A stretch of DNA of 64,000 nt from Micropterus salmoides (GCF_014851395.1 NW_024041039.1:9229177-9293176); one strand, 5' to 3'; positions 35,436 to 46,402 are shown, counted from the stretch's first letter. The notes: generated by a model not told the origin, from the letters alone. A program made the numbers and translations.

Positions 35436-36740
35436 TAGAGAAAGCATCTGAGCGTATGGAAGTGTCTCTTGGTCAGCTGTCATGGTGGAAGGAAGTCCAT
35501 GGCTTCAGCCTGAGTCCTTTTTTTCCACAAATATAAACAGAAACTTTAAAGGTCTGGTTTTCCCACACTCCTCTATTCGATTTCCGCACTCAAAACTCCC
35601 AGTATAAATCACTTTTATTTCCATTTTGACAACTACATTTTTTGTTGAATCTCATAATGACAATGGGAGCACACTCCAAAAAAATGATGAATTATATCAA
35701 CTTGATTGGCAAAGTGCCTCTTCTGCCTAAGCCTCTTGAAAGTTTCATTATATGAGAGGCGAGCACCTCCTCAGTATGCAGGACGAGACAGAAGCATTTT
35801 TGGACTGAGGTCTTTTTTGAATATAAATCCCCGGGCCAGTGGCCAGGAGGGTTTTTGCTCAAACCACAAAAATCCATGAGAAAAACAAGGCAGTGTTATA
35901 TGATCCCGCCTCGCTCACTGAGCTACTGGACGCCAGCGAGGTGCGAGTGAGAGCGTTCAACAAGGCATCACTTGTTCTCTGAGCTGCTGTGTCCCTTCAG
36001 TGTCCTCCATGTGGTTAGACCATTAAATCCTATAAAGAAGATGAAAAGATTGAGATTCCTCTGTTTGGGCTTGAAACGATGATTTATTCATCAATCTGAA
36101 AGTCTGTGGAAGATAATCAGGAGACTGACACAATGGGGTTGGTATTGTTTTTGCTCTTTCTGCCTTCCTTCTATCTAAAACTGCTCACCACAAAAAAAAA
36201 AAAACTCAGATCAGCCCAGTTGTCTCAAATTATGATTCACAATAATGGGAGCATTTCTCGTGATCATGGTCTGCACACGATCAGCAGCTTTGGAAGTCAT
36301 GCACTGCAAACTAATAAAATCATGTCCTTCACCCTGTTTTTATCTTATCTGTAAAACTAACAAAAACTATTTTATAGTTTGTTCTGTGTTTGCCAAGAGC
36401 AAGTACTTCTACTAAGTTTGAAAACAAAAATTAATTAATTTTGACGTAATTTATGTGAATGTATGTAGACAGCAGGTGGTGATTTTCTGCAAAATATGTG
36501 ATTTTATGCAGATTTCATGATTAAATGAAAGAGCAAATACATGAGAAAATAATTACACAGCAAATACATCAAAGCATAAGAAATAAAAATGTTTGAAACA
36601 CCATTAGGCACAAACATATGTTTCTCCAATCCTTATGACAAATTCATCAGATATGAATAGCAGTTCATTTTGTATATGTATCCTATCCACCTACCTTATG
36701 TAGCCTAATATAGGTATAATTATACCTACACAAAAAATAA
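35436..36740. other. No gene seen
   Basis: Non-coding; short A-runs near 36190. No recognised repeats. Confidence 0.4.
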
Positions 36741-36965
36741 GTATTTATTCCAGCATCCTTTGCATTATGATTCACTACACTATTGTCTTGCTGTCTACAA
36801 ATGTTGTTTTGTTTCAGGTTGTGTGCATGTATGTATTGTACACTGTACTCTGTGTCTGTTTTATGTTTGTTTATGCTTGTTCTGTGAATGTATATTGAGA
36901 GCAATGTAAGACCAGAGTCAAATTCCTCGTATGCTGACCATTAAAAGTGACTCTGATTCAGATAT
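36741..36965 (+). repeat. LINE-type 3' tail
   Basis: Ends 'agagtcaaattcctcgtatg' followed by 'accattaaaagtgactctga', a form of a very common teleost LINE end. ATTAAA serves as the polyadenylation-like signal. No coding part is attached. Confidence 0.5.
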
Positions 36966-37767
36966 CAAGTAATCAAACTATTACTGTATACCCTCACATT
37001 TGTAATGCATCAAACTTAGCAGAATAGTTCAGTCACATCCAATGTGATGCAGAATAAACTGTAGATTTTTTCCCCGTGAACAAACCGTAAACCTTTGAAT
37101 TTTTCCCTTTCATGACTAATTTTCTCGTCTGGAGCACGGGCGCCATATTGCAGCTATAATATGTCTTTCTTTGTTCAGCCCACATATGTCCATTGTACCA
37201 TTACACATCCATAAAAAAGTATGCCTGTTTAGTGACTAACCACTATGATTGAAGTCCACTGAAATGATTTTTTCCCTTGACAAACACCCTCTCCCACCCG
37301 TATTTACGTGTATGAGATGTGTGTCACTTCCTTTTCAGGCCAGATAATTACATGGGGGCTTAAACAAAAATAAGAAATGAACACAAAGGTTTGCTATTGT
37401 GTCTTTCCCCTGCAGTCTACAGCAGGTATATTTTCAGGAAAACCGCTGTGGTCATACCAGAGAGAAAACCCTGCCCCTTGTCTGGATGCAAAGGGCTTTC
37501 TTTCACTGTATGCAGGATACTAAAATAGTAACACATGCTCCCTGCATTATAAACACAGGAAAATATGGCTGGGTTTGCAATGTGCCGGCAAGTTCGGGAT
37601 AAAGACTGAAGCAGAAAAAGGTCCCAGCAGGGTAAAGAAGAAAAAACACACTGAGGTCCATTTAAAGAAATAATAAATGTAATTGACTCACAGGTTTTTT
37701 GACTCATGCAAGGAAACTCCACTAAACTGACGATCCTAAAAGGGTTATCGTCTGATCTTATAAACCA
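36966..37767. other. No gene seen
   Basis: Non-coding. The 128-codon minus-strand ORF at 37417-37803 runs into a repeat and has no domain signature. Confidence 0.4.
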
Positions 37768-37893
37768 GTGGTGAAAAGTAACAACAAAAGTACATTTACA
37801 CAAGTACTGTACTTAAGTAAAATTAAAGTATTAAAAGTACTTTTAATTGACTTTTTTATACTTCTACTCCACAACATTTCAGAGGGAAATATT
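37768..37893 (+). mobile_element. CAGTGGTGG-family MITE, end fragment
   Basis: Reads CCAGTGGTGAAAAGTAAC, 'acaagtactgtacttaagta' and 'cagagggaaatattgtact', in the same order as the copy at 63388. It stops where the Tc1-type element begins. Confidence 0.65.
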
Positions 37894-37904
37894 GTACTAT
37901 TGCT

Positions 37905-38957
37905 GAGCTCAAAGATTTAAGACTTTCTCTATGTACACAAAAGGCCCATTTCTCTCAAATATTGTTCACAAATCTGTCAAAATGTGTGTTAGTGAGCACT
38001 TCTCCTTTGCTGACATAATCCATCCACCTCACAGGTGTGGCACATCAAGATGCTGATCAGACAGCATGGGTATTGCCAGCCTGTGTTGGTATTGCACAGG
38101 TGTTCCTTAGGCTGGCCACAATAAAAGGCCACTCGAAAATGTGCAGTTTCTCTGTACTGAGGGGGTCCGGAGGGGTCTGGAAACCAGTTAAAACCACCAT
38201 TTGCCTCATGCAGTGCAACACATATTCCATAGAGTTGATCAGGTTGTTGATTGTGGCCTGTGGAATGTTGGTCTACTCCTCGTCAATCGCTGTGCGAAGT
38301 TGCAGTCAGGTCGAGACCCCGATGAGGACGACGAGCATGCAAATGAGCTTCCCTGAGACGGTTCCTGACAGTTTGTGCAGAAATTCTTTGGTTATGCAAA
38401 CCGATTGTTGCAGCAGCTGTCTAGGTGACTGGTCTCAGACGATCTTGGAGGTGAAGATGCCGGATGAGGAGGTCCTGGGCTGGTGTGGTTCCATGTGGTC
38501 TACGGTTGTGATGTACTGCCAAAATCTCTGAAAGAGGTCGAAAGAGGTTGAAGATGGCTTATGGTAGAGAAATGAACATTCAATTCATGGGCAACTGCTC
38601 TGGTAGACATTCTTGCAGTCAGCATGCAAATTGCACACTCCCTCAACTTGCGACATCTGTGGCATTGTGCTGTGTGATAGAACTGCACATTTTCAAGTGG
38701 CCTTTTATTGTGGCGAGCCTATGGCACACCTGTGCAATACCCATGCTGTCTGATCAGCATCTTGATATGCCACTCCTGTGAGGTGGATGGATTATGTCAG
38801 CAAAGGAGAAGTGCTCACTAACACACATTTTGACAGATTTGTGAACAATATTTGAGAGAAATGGGCCTTTTGTGTACATAGAGAAAGTCTTAGATCTTTG
38901 AGTTCAGCTCATGATGAATGGGGGCAAAAACAAAAGTGTTTATAATTTTGTTCAGTG
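37905..38957 (-). mobile_element. Tc1-type transposon, internally deleted
   Basis: Long inverted repeats of about 220 bp: the left arm (about 37905-38140) and right arm (about 38680-38957) contain complementary words such as 'cacaaaaggcccatttctct' and 'gctgatcagacagcatggg'. The right end is CAGTG followed by TA (38958-38959), as for Tc1/mariner target duplications. The left outermost 50 bp or so are missing. The interior holds minus-strand transposase fragments joined by a deletion. It cannot move by itself and may be immobile with one end lost. Confidence 0.8.
38165..38688 (-). pseudogene. Tc1 transposase remnant without catalytic core
   Basis: The N-terminal frame (38500-38688) contains LRECAICMLTARMSTRAVAH and ELNVHFSTISHLQ, the first helix-turn-helix of a Tc1 transposase, with a short extra stretch just after it. 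Second-domain words (LHARRPHRGLDL) follow at about 38.3 kb in another frame, then directly C-terminal words (TNIPQATINNLINSM). The part bearing all three DD34E residues has been deleted at about 38.3 kb. In-frame stops are also present. Confidence 0.75.
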
Positions 38958-38959
38958 TA

Positions 38960-39465
38960 TCTTTGTTTGCTGAGGTGCTGATGCACTTTATCATGTGTCT
39001 TGTGGTTTGTGTTGGTGCAAAGACAGAAACGCTCTGGTCAGGAGGAGGTTGAGGTTTACTCAAATCTCAAAACTTTAAACTAAACTCAATGAGCGGTGCA
39101 GCAGTTTCCATGGATCAGACGGTTTGTTTTGGAGTGTGTCACCTGATGCGAAACACACATCTGGTCTTCTTGGTTCATCTAAAAGTCCCTACACATGAAA
39201 CACTTCCCTAGTTTAAACATTATCATAGGTCAGCAGAATGATCAAAATCTGGCCACGACATTGTGGGTGTGTATTTAGACATCTGCATTCCTTTCATGTG
39301 AAAGGAAAAGAAGTTTTGTACATGTTAAATCTCCTCAAAGGAGATGTACAAAAGACAAAGAAAATGTATGGGACGTTGGTTTGCCAAAAATTTATTGAGA
39401 GATATCTGCTTCAAGTCAATCCTTTTTGTGTGCATCATTAGTTGATCTGACATGCTGTGAGCTGC
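38960..39465. other. No gene seen
   Basis: Non-coding between the Tc1 element and the next MITE. Confidence 0.4.
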
Positions 39466-39466
39466 A

Positions 39467-39760
39467 ATGGTGGAAGAAGTATTCAAATCCTTAATTTAAG
39501 TAAAAGCACCAATACAACATTGGAAAAATACTCCACTGCAAGTAGACTAGAACTACGTTCAGCAGAATGTCTTTAAAGTATCAAAAGTAAAAGTACTCTT
39601 TCTTCAGAAAAAATGAACCCTGACTGATAAAGTATTGTATTGGACATTATTAGATTGTTAATACTGATGCATATATTGATACTGAACACTGAGGTGGAGC
39701 TATTGCTTAACTACTTTTAATACAGTTTGGTAGTTTAGTCCAGTGGTTTCTGACCAAGGT
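39467..39760. mobile_element. CAGTGGTGG-family MITE, copy 3
   Basis: Starts AATGGTGGAAGAAGTATTCA and contains 'taaagtatcaaaagtaaaag' and 'tgaggtggagctattgc'. A second repeat beginning CCAGTGGTTTCTGACC (about 39740) interrupts or ends it, as in the copy at 30108. Confidence 0.6.
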
Positions 39761-39931
39761 CACATGTTAAATGAGAGAGGTTTGTGAGATGACCATTGGG
39801 ATAGGATAGATTAAAAACAAAGTTCTGTGATGCATATTTATTTTAATTTTAGGATTTCTCTTTGCTTTTGTTGTGGAATATTGCATACTATGACCTCTTT
39901 GGGACTCAAACAGTTATTTAAATGAAACTAT

Positions 39932-39989
39932 CGTCTCGGGTTACATATGTAACCCTGGTTCCCCGAGAAGGGGAACGAGACACTGCGTC
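39932..39989. repeat. DIRS terminal inverted arm 1
   Basis: A 58-nt arm, reverse complement of 40188-40245 with one mismatch. It contains the perfect palindrome GGTTACATATGTAACC and a small hairpin TTCCCCGAGAAGGGGAA. The sequence following it (GTTACGACACTATGGGAAC) is repeated directly at 40275. Confidence 0.9.
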
Positions 39990-40187
39990 AGTTACGACAC
40001 TATGGGAACGCCTCTAGGCGTAGCAGGTCTGAACGTGAATGAAATCACTCCAATCCTATTGGTTTGTTGTTAGAACGGTAAGGTGTGACGGAATAACCGG
40101 AGGAGTATAAAACACACCTGTACACACTCATCATTAGCTTAAACTATGAAGCAGGCGCTTCAGGCGGGGAGAGAGGTGCGGCGGGCC

Positions 40188-40245
40188 GACGCAGTGTCTC
40201 GTTCCCCTTCTCGGGGAACCAGGGTTACATACGTAACCCGAGACG
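40188..40245. repeat. DIRS terminal inverted arm 2
   Basis: Reverse complement of arm 1. Its palindrome reads GGTTACATACGTAACC, the one position that differs. About 198 bp separate the arms, with a TATA-like AGTATAAAAC near 40105 between them. Confidence 0.9.
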
Positions 40246-40356
40246 TTCCCCTTCGAGGGAACTCGAACTGCGTCGGTTACGACACTATGGGAACAAGATA
40301 CCCACTAAACCGTGCCGAAAACCCCGCCTGCCCCAGTGTGCAATAAAGTGGCACGA

Positions 40357-41363
40357 CTAAGAGGAGAGCGCACGAGTGCCAGGTGCCGAAGGAAGGTCAA
40401 GACTGTAAAACCGAATGAATGTGTGCGGAGTGGCACAGCCAGCCGCTACACAAACATCCTGCAAAGAGGCCCCGGAAAAGAGGGCTTGAGAGGCCGCCAT
40501 GCCTCTGGTAGAATGAATCACAGCCACAGGTGAAGGCAAACCGCGCACCTGATAGGCCAGGGAAATAGTCTGAACAATCCAGTTGCTAATAGTATGTTTG
40601 GTTGCAGGGAGCCCAGCCCTGGGGGACCCAAAACACACTAGCAGCTGGTCAGCCTTCCTCCAACGGGAGGACATCAGAGTGTAAATACTCAGTGCTCTGA
40701 CAGGGCAGAGCAGATGAAGTCTCCCATCCTCCGCCATCACATGAGGTGGAGGATGAAATGCCTGCAGCACTGTGGACCGCACAAGAAGACACTTTAGGGA
40801 TGTATCCTGGACGAGGGTGCAGGATAGCCCTAATATTCCCCGGGGCAAACTCCGGGCTTGCAGGAAACCGAAAGCGCTTGGAGATCCCCCACCCTCTTCA
40901 GAGAGGTGATAGTAAGGAGAAAGGCCATCTTGAGGGTCAAGTGCTTAGCCTCAGCTGACTCCAGGGGTTCAAAGGGGGCCTCAGCCAACGCCCCAAGAAC
41001 CACCGCCCAATCCCAAGTGGGAACCTTGGACCGAGTCGCAGGTCTCATCCTCTGGGCACCACGGAGGATCCGTGTGGACGGGGCCCTGGAGCTGAGGAGG
41101 GTCTCGACTGCTCCGGCTGTTAGACCCGCCTCTAGGTACTGTGCCCCCTCAGGGGCCAGACCCACAGCCGCCATACGGCGGGGCAAGGGTGAAGAACCCG
41201 GCCCTGCGCCTGGGACAGCAGGTCTCTCCTCAGAGGGACCTGCCACGGCGGGACGTCCAGGAGCGACATGATGTCCAAGAACCACACCCGGGTTGGCCAG
41301 AACGGGGCTACGAGCAGTAGGCCGACATTGTCCTGGCGGACCCGCTCCAGAACCCCCGAGCAC
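40357..41363 (-). pseudogene. DIRS polyprotein: C-terminal region with tyrosine recombinase
   Basis: Three overlapping minus-strand frames (41132-41401, 40830-41363, 40357-40848). The first shows VGLLLVAPFWPTRVWF and VPLRRDLLSQAQG, typical of the segment between RNase H and recombinase in fish DIRS. The second has LTITSLKRVGDLQALS, with the first catalytic Arg. The third has HSTRG (His and second Arg) and TPHTFIRFYSLD (Tyr nucleophile). All four RHRY residues are present but frameshifts separate them. Confidence 0.8.
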
Positions 41364-41577
41364 TCTGACAGAAGCTGCATGTCTGACCCATAAAGGCTCA
41401 TATCTGAGGCTCTTGACTCTAGGGGGCTAGAGTAACAAGCCTGGCGTGCAGGTCAGGGTCAATGTTAATGTGTTTCCCTTTATGTTGAGTTTGCATGCAT
41501 CATGTATGTATGCATGTGTAAAACAGATCTACAGTTATTAAATGGAAATCAAAACAAAATTAGTTTAATTCACTGTA
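41356..41577 (+). repeat. Duplicated segment B2 (partner at 35006)
   Basis: Starts GAGCACTCTGACAGAAGCTG directly at the truncated end of the DIRS element. It follows B1 in order, with a shortened middle and a small insertion near 41500 (ATGTATGTATGC). Confidence 0.8.
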
Positions 41578-42904
41578 GCAGAAACAAAATGAGTATGGAT
41601 TTTTGTTATTTATGAGCACCAGAGGGACCTCGGAAAATCTTTATTGACTGGTAAAGCACCTTTCATACCTTTCAGTAGCGGTCCACGTTCACACTTTATA
41701 CTGTGGTTACATAACCAGTTGATGGCGATGCCCCAAAGCGCTTTGTGTAATCAGCATGCACGGTATTACGGTTGCACAGTCAGATGTGGCGTCAAAGTGT
41801 TTCCTCTAACCAGTAGTAACAGGTTGTTTTGGCCTTCAGCCCATAGCATTAGATTTACATCTGTGTCTGAGGGCAACAGTTTATGTCCACTGGAGACGTG
41901 AACACAACCCTGAAGTCTGACAACTTTTTAAACCTTTCTTGTGAAGTTTAAATTTAATGAACTGTCTTTAGTACTGGGCTTTAGTTAGAAGAGGGTCAGA
42001 ACACACCTTTGGTTAGCATGAAGCTTTTGCTTTAGCAGTTACAGATGGATCTGGTACACTGTAGATGTGACATGTAAAAGAGATTAAATGTGAAAGTATT
42101 TGGTACACTAATTTAAGTTAAAAGCTCTTTCATATAGTAGCATAGACATTGTTAAACAATTTGATGTATTTTCATCAATGTAAAAACCCTTCGCTGCCAA
42201 GATCTTTCAACTTGCTCAGTATGTTCAAACTGGCAACCGTCCAGGCATAAAACGTCCTCTGTAACATGCTGCTGCACCAAATATCAATCAGGCAGATGCA
42301 GAGACCATTCTGCACTTTCGGTTTGCTTTTTCTAACAATCCATGTCTCTTTAGATGATAACTGATGTTCAAAGAATGAGAGAGCATAACAATATCTCTAT
42401 TACCCACTTATCCACCATGTCGAACAGCCAGTCCTCTGATCCAAACCACTTCAAGGTGGCCTCGACATTTCTCTGACCCTTTCCAACACGCTTCCTGGCA
42501 CAATTTCTGCCATAAAGCTCCTACTTCCTGTTTGTATTTGAAACAAAGTGTCAGGAAGAGGAGGAGGAGGAGGAGGAGGAGGAGGAGGAGGCAGCAGAGA
42601 GACAGACTATTTCTGTACAGTCCTGACAGTCTCACAGAGAGAAGATGCCTTGATCTCCATGAGGTAATTACAAGGTTTATATATCAGGGGAACAATTACT
42701 GAACTTCATCAGCAGCAATCACTGTGTCTCAGAGGCAGCAGGCTTTTAATTGCAGAGCTCTGGTGTTTGTCAACATGTATTTTTAGGGGAAGACTCTGGA
42801 ATAAAAGAAGGGTACATATGAGTTTATAGTATGTCTAAAATCCATAACTTGTTGTTCCTCCAATGCGTCAGAAGACACTGTTTGTGTCCTCTTGTGTCAC
42901 TTGT
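41578..42904. other. No gene seen; (GGA)n at 42557
   Basis: Non-coding. The purine microsatellite (GGA)n spans about 42557-42591. ORFs here have no recognisable domain. Confidence 0.45.
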
Positions 42905-43124
42905 GTCTTTACAGTGATGATGAATCAGAACTGAGGTCAGATAATTTAATTAACCGATGAGGCGCTCATGCATAAAGAGTCTTTCACTGCATGTGGACTA
43001 GAGACACTTGACATTGGGTCACTTGACAGCAACACACATTGCTGCTCATGGTTGGTGTGACTTATTTCAGTATATTATGGACTTTCACAGCTGTCGCTGT
43101 TATCCCTGTATTTCCACATTCTGT
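42905..43124 (+). repeat. 220-bp flanking duplication, copy A
   Basis: Identical in length to 50823-51042 with four substitutions and no gaps. Its first 180 bp are flanking DNA and its last 40 bp are the start of the Gypsy LTR (TCACAGCTGTCGCTGTTATC...). Confidence 0.95.
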
Positions 43125-43308
43125 CTCACCTATACCAGGCTGTGTGACCCTGTGGTGAGGAAAGGTCTACCTGTGGAGTGAAGACCCGCCTACTTCCTGG
43201 TTTCTGTGGAGCTCTGTCAGACTGACTTCAGTTCTACCCATTGGTCCACTCTGTTCCAGCTCGACCAATGGCTCGTCACCACCTCAGCATTACCTCCGGG
43301 TCGTAACA
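43085..43308 (+). repeat. 5' LTR (internally shortened)
   Basis: Aligns from TCACAGCTGTCGCTG to CAGCATTACCTCC with the 3' LTR at 49316, then jumps to GGGTCGTAACA, the last bases seen at 50812-50822. It lacks the roughly 490 bp carrying the AATAAA. CCAAT-type words (CCATTGGTCC, GACCAATGGC) lie at about 43238-43270. Confidence 0.75.
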
Positions 43309-43312
43309 TATA

Positions 43313-43330
43313 TGGGGGCTCGTCTGGGAT
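43313..43330 (+). other. Primer-binding site, tRNA-Pro type
   Basis: TGGGGGCTCGTCTGGGAT starts 4 bp after the 5' LTR. It differs at one position from the 18-nt complement of the proline tRNA 3' end used by many retroviruses and some Gypsy elements. Confidence 0.8.
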
Positions 43331-43432
43331 CTCTTTCTAGAAGAATCCCAATTGGCATAAATTGATCTTTGTAACATATTTGTGTGACTAGCTTGACGGT
43401 AACCAGTTACGGCTTGCCTGATTCAGGGAATC

Positions 43433-44424
43433 ATGGCCACTGCACGGTTTGAGTTAGAGGCCTTTCTAAAACAGCCCTCAGTAGAGCAATTTAATGTGTG
43501 CCGGAAAGACGATTTGCTACAGTTAGCAGCCCACTTTGGCATCTTGGTTCCCAAAACAATTCTTAAGAAGGTGTTGAAACCTATGCTATTGTTAGCATTA
43601 GTTGTGAGAGGGATATTGGTAGTGCCAGAACCGCCAGAGAAAGAGCTCATGCTCCCAGTTGCTGGTTCAGCTGCCAAAGGGGAGGTCAGGCCTACCCCTG
43701 ACCCTGCTACGGATGTAGCGGACTCAGACAAAGCAGGTGAAAGGCCTGCGACTCCATTCACGCTGCCCAGATTTGATCCTCGGTTAGCAGTGTTCGTTCG
43801 ATAGGAAAGCGCTGCTAAAGGTACGCCCTGCCCGTCTCCAGTATGAAGCACAAGACAGAGAATGTCAGATGCAACTCCAACTCGAAGTAAGGAGAATGGA
43901 GATTGAGGCTGACCAAGTGGTGAGACTACGGAAGTTAGAGCTAGAAAGCGCCAATGCAGCTATGGCTGGTGGGGCCGCAGGTTCCGGCGGTACAACTTCT
44001 CTCCCTTACTCATCCAAACTGGACTCGGTAAGTCCAGGATTTGATGTTGGCAAAAATATTGCCTTAGTACCTTTATTCCGAGAGGCTGAAGTGGACTTTT
44101 ACTTTCAAGTTTTCGAGCAAATAGCCTAAGCATTAAAATGGCCACCTGAGGTCTGGTCATTATTGTTGCAGTGCAAGCTACAAGGCAAAGCTCAGGAGGC
44201 TATAGCTGCCCTTTCTATAGAGGACAGTGCAAACTACTAGACAGTTAAGACAGCAATCTTGCGAATTTATGAGCTTGTGCCCGAAGCCAGCAACGCAAAG
44301 TTACACAGAATTTGCTAGAGAGAAAGCCATTCATCGATGGCTTGCGTCAACTAGTGTAGCTGAGTTCAGTTCACTTAGGGAACTTTGTCTAGTAGAGGAG
44401 CTTAAACGCTCAGCCCTCAGTTAA
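43433..44424 (+). pseudogene. Gypsy gag remnant
   Basis: Starts at ATG 43433, about 100 bp after the primer site. The first frame (43433-43804) has the N-terminal helix region (FELEAFLKQPSVEQFNVC, LLQLAAHFGI). The second (43869-44129) has a charged coiled-coil-like stretch (LEVRRMEIEADQVVRLRKLE) and then FDVGKNIALVPLFREAEVDF. An in-frame TAA interrupts it near 44127, with recognisable capsid-like coding continuing to about 44.4 kb through more stops. It would form the virus-like particle in an intact element and is non-functional here. Confidence 0.75.
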
Positions 44425-45060
44425 ACTGTGACAACCAAAGTGAGGTTGATGCCTGTTTTCGTCCATTCGTACTCAAAGTACTTATTTCACTTACGGGATT
44501 GCCAGCAGACCAGCAATCTGTTAAAGTGTTACGAGACACCGCCTGTTCCCAATCGGTTGTGTTAGCTTCCGTATTACCTTTTTCAGTTGAATCTGCCTGT
44601 GGATTCGGGTCCGTCTTAAGGGGCATTGAAATGGGATATGTGCCTCAGCCTGTGCATAAGGTGCACATTCAGTTGGATCTAGTCAGTGTTTTTTTCCCAG
44701 TAGCAGTGTGTGATGAGCTTCCCATACAGGGTGTTGTGTTGCTCATGGGAAATTACATAGCTGGGGTTAAAGTTACTCCAACTTTCGAGGTATTGGATGC
44801 ACCAAGGGACTCTGACTGCAGCACAGAGTCACCCAAAGTATTTCCAGCCTGCATCATCACTCATGCGCGGGCACGCCAGATGACGCGTGACGATGAGTCA
44901 GATATTTCGCTAGCTGATACAGTGTTTTGTAAGCCTTTTCAGATAGCTGATTCAACTCCCGTGAAGGAACTAGCGTCAGTGGAGAGCGAGACGGAACCGT
45001 CCTCTTCCTCCCCACCACTGCCAGCTATGAGAGAACGCTTGGCTGTGGCTCAGAGAGAAT
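44425..45060 (+). pseudogene. Gypsy aspartic protease region
   Basis: The frame at 44499-45071 contains VKVLRDTACSQSVV, the retropepsin active-site region. The expected DTG (or DSG) reads DTA here, so the active-site loop is altered. GVVLLMGNYIAG downstream fits the second conserved strand (an ILG..-like loop). The long acidic and serine-rich end is a linker towards integrase. Confidence 0.7.
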
Positions 45061-45424
45061 GTGGTGTGTGACAGCAATGCAGCATGTGGTGAAAAAGTAG
45101 TGTATTATCTAGACAATGGTGTGTTAATGCGGAGATGGTCTTCAGGTCGAGCTTCTGATGTGGATTGGCAAAGTGTGTATCAGATTGTAGTGCCTTCAGT
45201 CTACAGACAGCATGTCTTATCTATCGCACATGACAGTAAATGGTCAGCCCACTTAGGAGTCACTAAGACTTATCAGTCAGTGTTAAGACATTTCTTCTGG
45301 CCTGGGTTGAAGACAGATACAGCTACATTTTGTCCCTCTACATCCCCTACCTATGATTGAAGCACCTTTTGGCTGAGTGATTATCGACTGCGTGGGTCCG
45401 TTGTCATGCACTAAGAACAGTAAC
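45061..45424 (+). pseudogene. Gypsy integrase, N-terminal part before nested LTR
   Basis: The frame 45061-45360 has the zinc-binding region: YQIVVPSVYRQHVLSIAHDS, SAHLGVTKT and RHFFWPGLKTD, with the two His of the HHCC finger. The Cys pair lies in decayed sequence just after, and the start of the catalytic core (first Asp) appears near 45.39 kb in a neighbouring frame. It is interrupted at 45424 by the solo LTR and resumes at 46947. Confidence 0.75.
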
Positions 45425-46350
45425 TGTAGAGGCCTACTAAATATAGACTGTTTCTTTACATGTGGGATCTTAATGGGAAAACTACACCTTCCATGATGCT
45501 TTGCTCTTTGTGAATTCCAGTGTCATGATAACTTTGTTTTGATTGATGTAAACTGAGCCAATTGGAGATCACTTGAGGGGAGGGTAGAAAAAGATAGTTG
45601 GAAGAGAAGAACGAGAGAAGACGCAGTTGCCAGAGAGAAGCGGCAGTGTGTCAATGTGTGGAGAGAATTAATATTTGTAGACTTAAGTACACATGTATGG
45701 GCACAAATATTACCTTGCACTTAATTTATTTGTTGTAGCAGGCTCAGTCGTTTTTTTTTTTTCCAGTGAAAGTGATAAGTGTAGCTCGGTCAGTCCCCGC
45801 TCGTGTTTGCAATTAACAGAGAAAAGTGTAAAAGTGTCGGACTTTTAAACTAGAGGGTAATTGGCTTGAACTGTCCTGAGAGACAACCAGCTTAGACAAC
45901 GAGCGCAGTTTTTTTTTTTACCGGAGAACTAGAGAGAAAGTGGAGCTGTGGGAGGTAGCCTGCTGAGTAGCACCTCTGTGAGGAGGGACCCCGCCCCCGG
46001 GAATTGCATCGCCACGTGGACATCTACCTACTGCACCTCGCCATTCTGCTGCATCGTCTACCAGCCGGTGGATTCTTTTGAACTGTCGGAGTGACGGAGC
46101 CACGTGAGTAACTTTAAGGGGAGACTTTTCATTCAACATTGAACTGTACTACCAGGGAGTTAAAGGATTACTCTTTCATATGTGCACCACGTATGGGCCC
46201 AAACGTTTACAAATCCAAGCGCTTGATAATAATTTGAACATTTTAAAGTTGAACTGTGATGGTTCAGATGTGTGTACTTGGGACTTTATTATACTTAAGT
46301 GGTACCTTTTGTTATTGATACCTGTACAGGTTACATTTATTTTCATTCAG

Positions 46351-46402
<52 letters not shown>

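Larger units (their letters stand above)
39932..41355 (-). mobile_element. DIRS1-like tyrosine-recombinase retroelement, 3' part
   Basis: The minus strand encodes the end of a DIRS polyprotein: the region after RNase H, then a tyrosine recombinase. Downstream lies a terminal region with two 58-nt arms in inverted orientation. Such inverted and split terminal repeats replace the LTR pair in DIRS elements, which integrate by recombinase rather than DDE integrase. Reverse transcriptase and gag are missing, since the element is cut at about 41355 where duplicated segment B2 begins. GC content is much higher than its surroundings, as usual for recent or foreign-composition retroelements. Confidence 0.8.

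Noticed and set aside
40146..41271. Plus-strand ORFs over the DIRS element
   Set aside because: Antisense shadows of the GC-rich recombinase coding on the minus strand.
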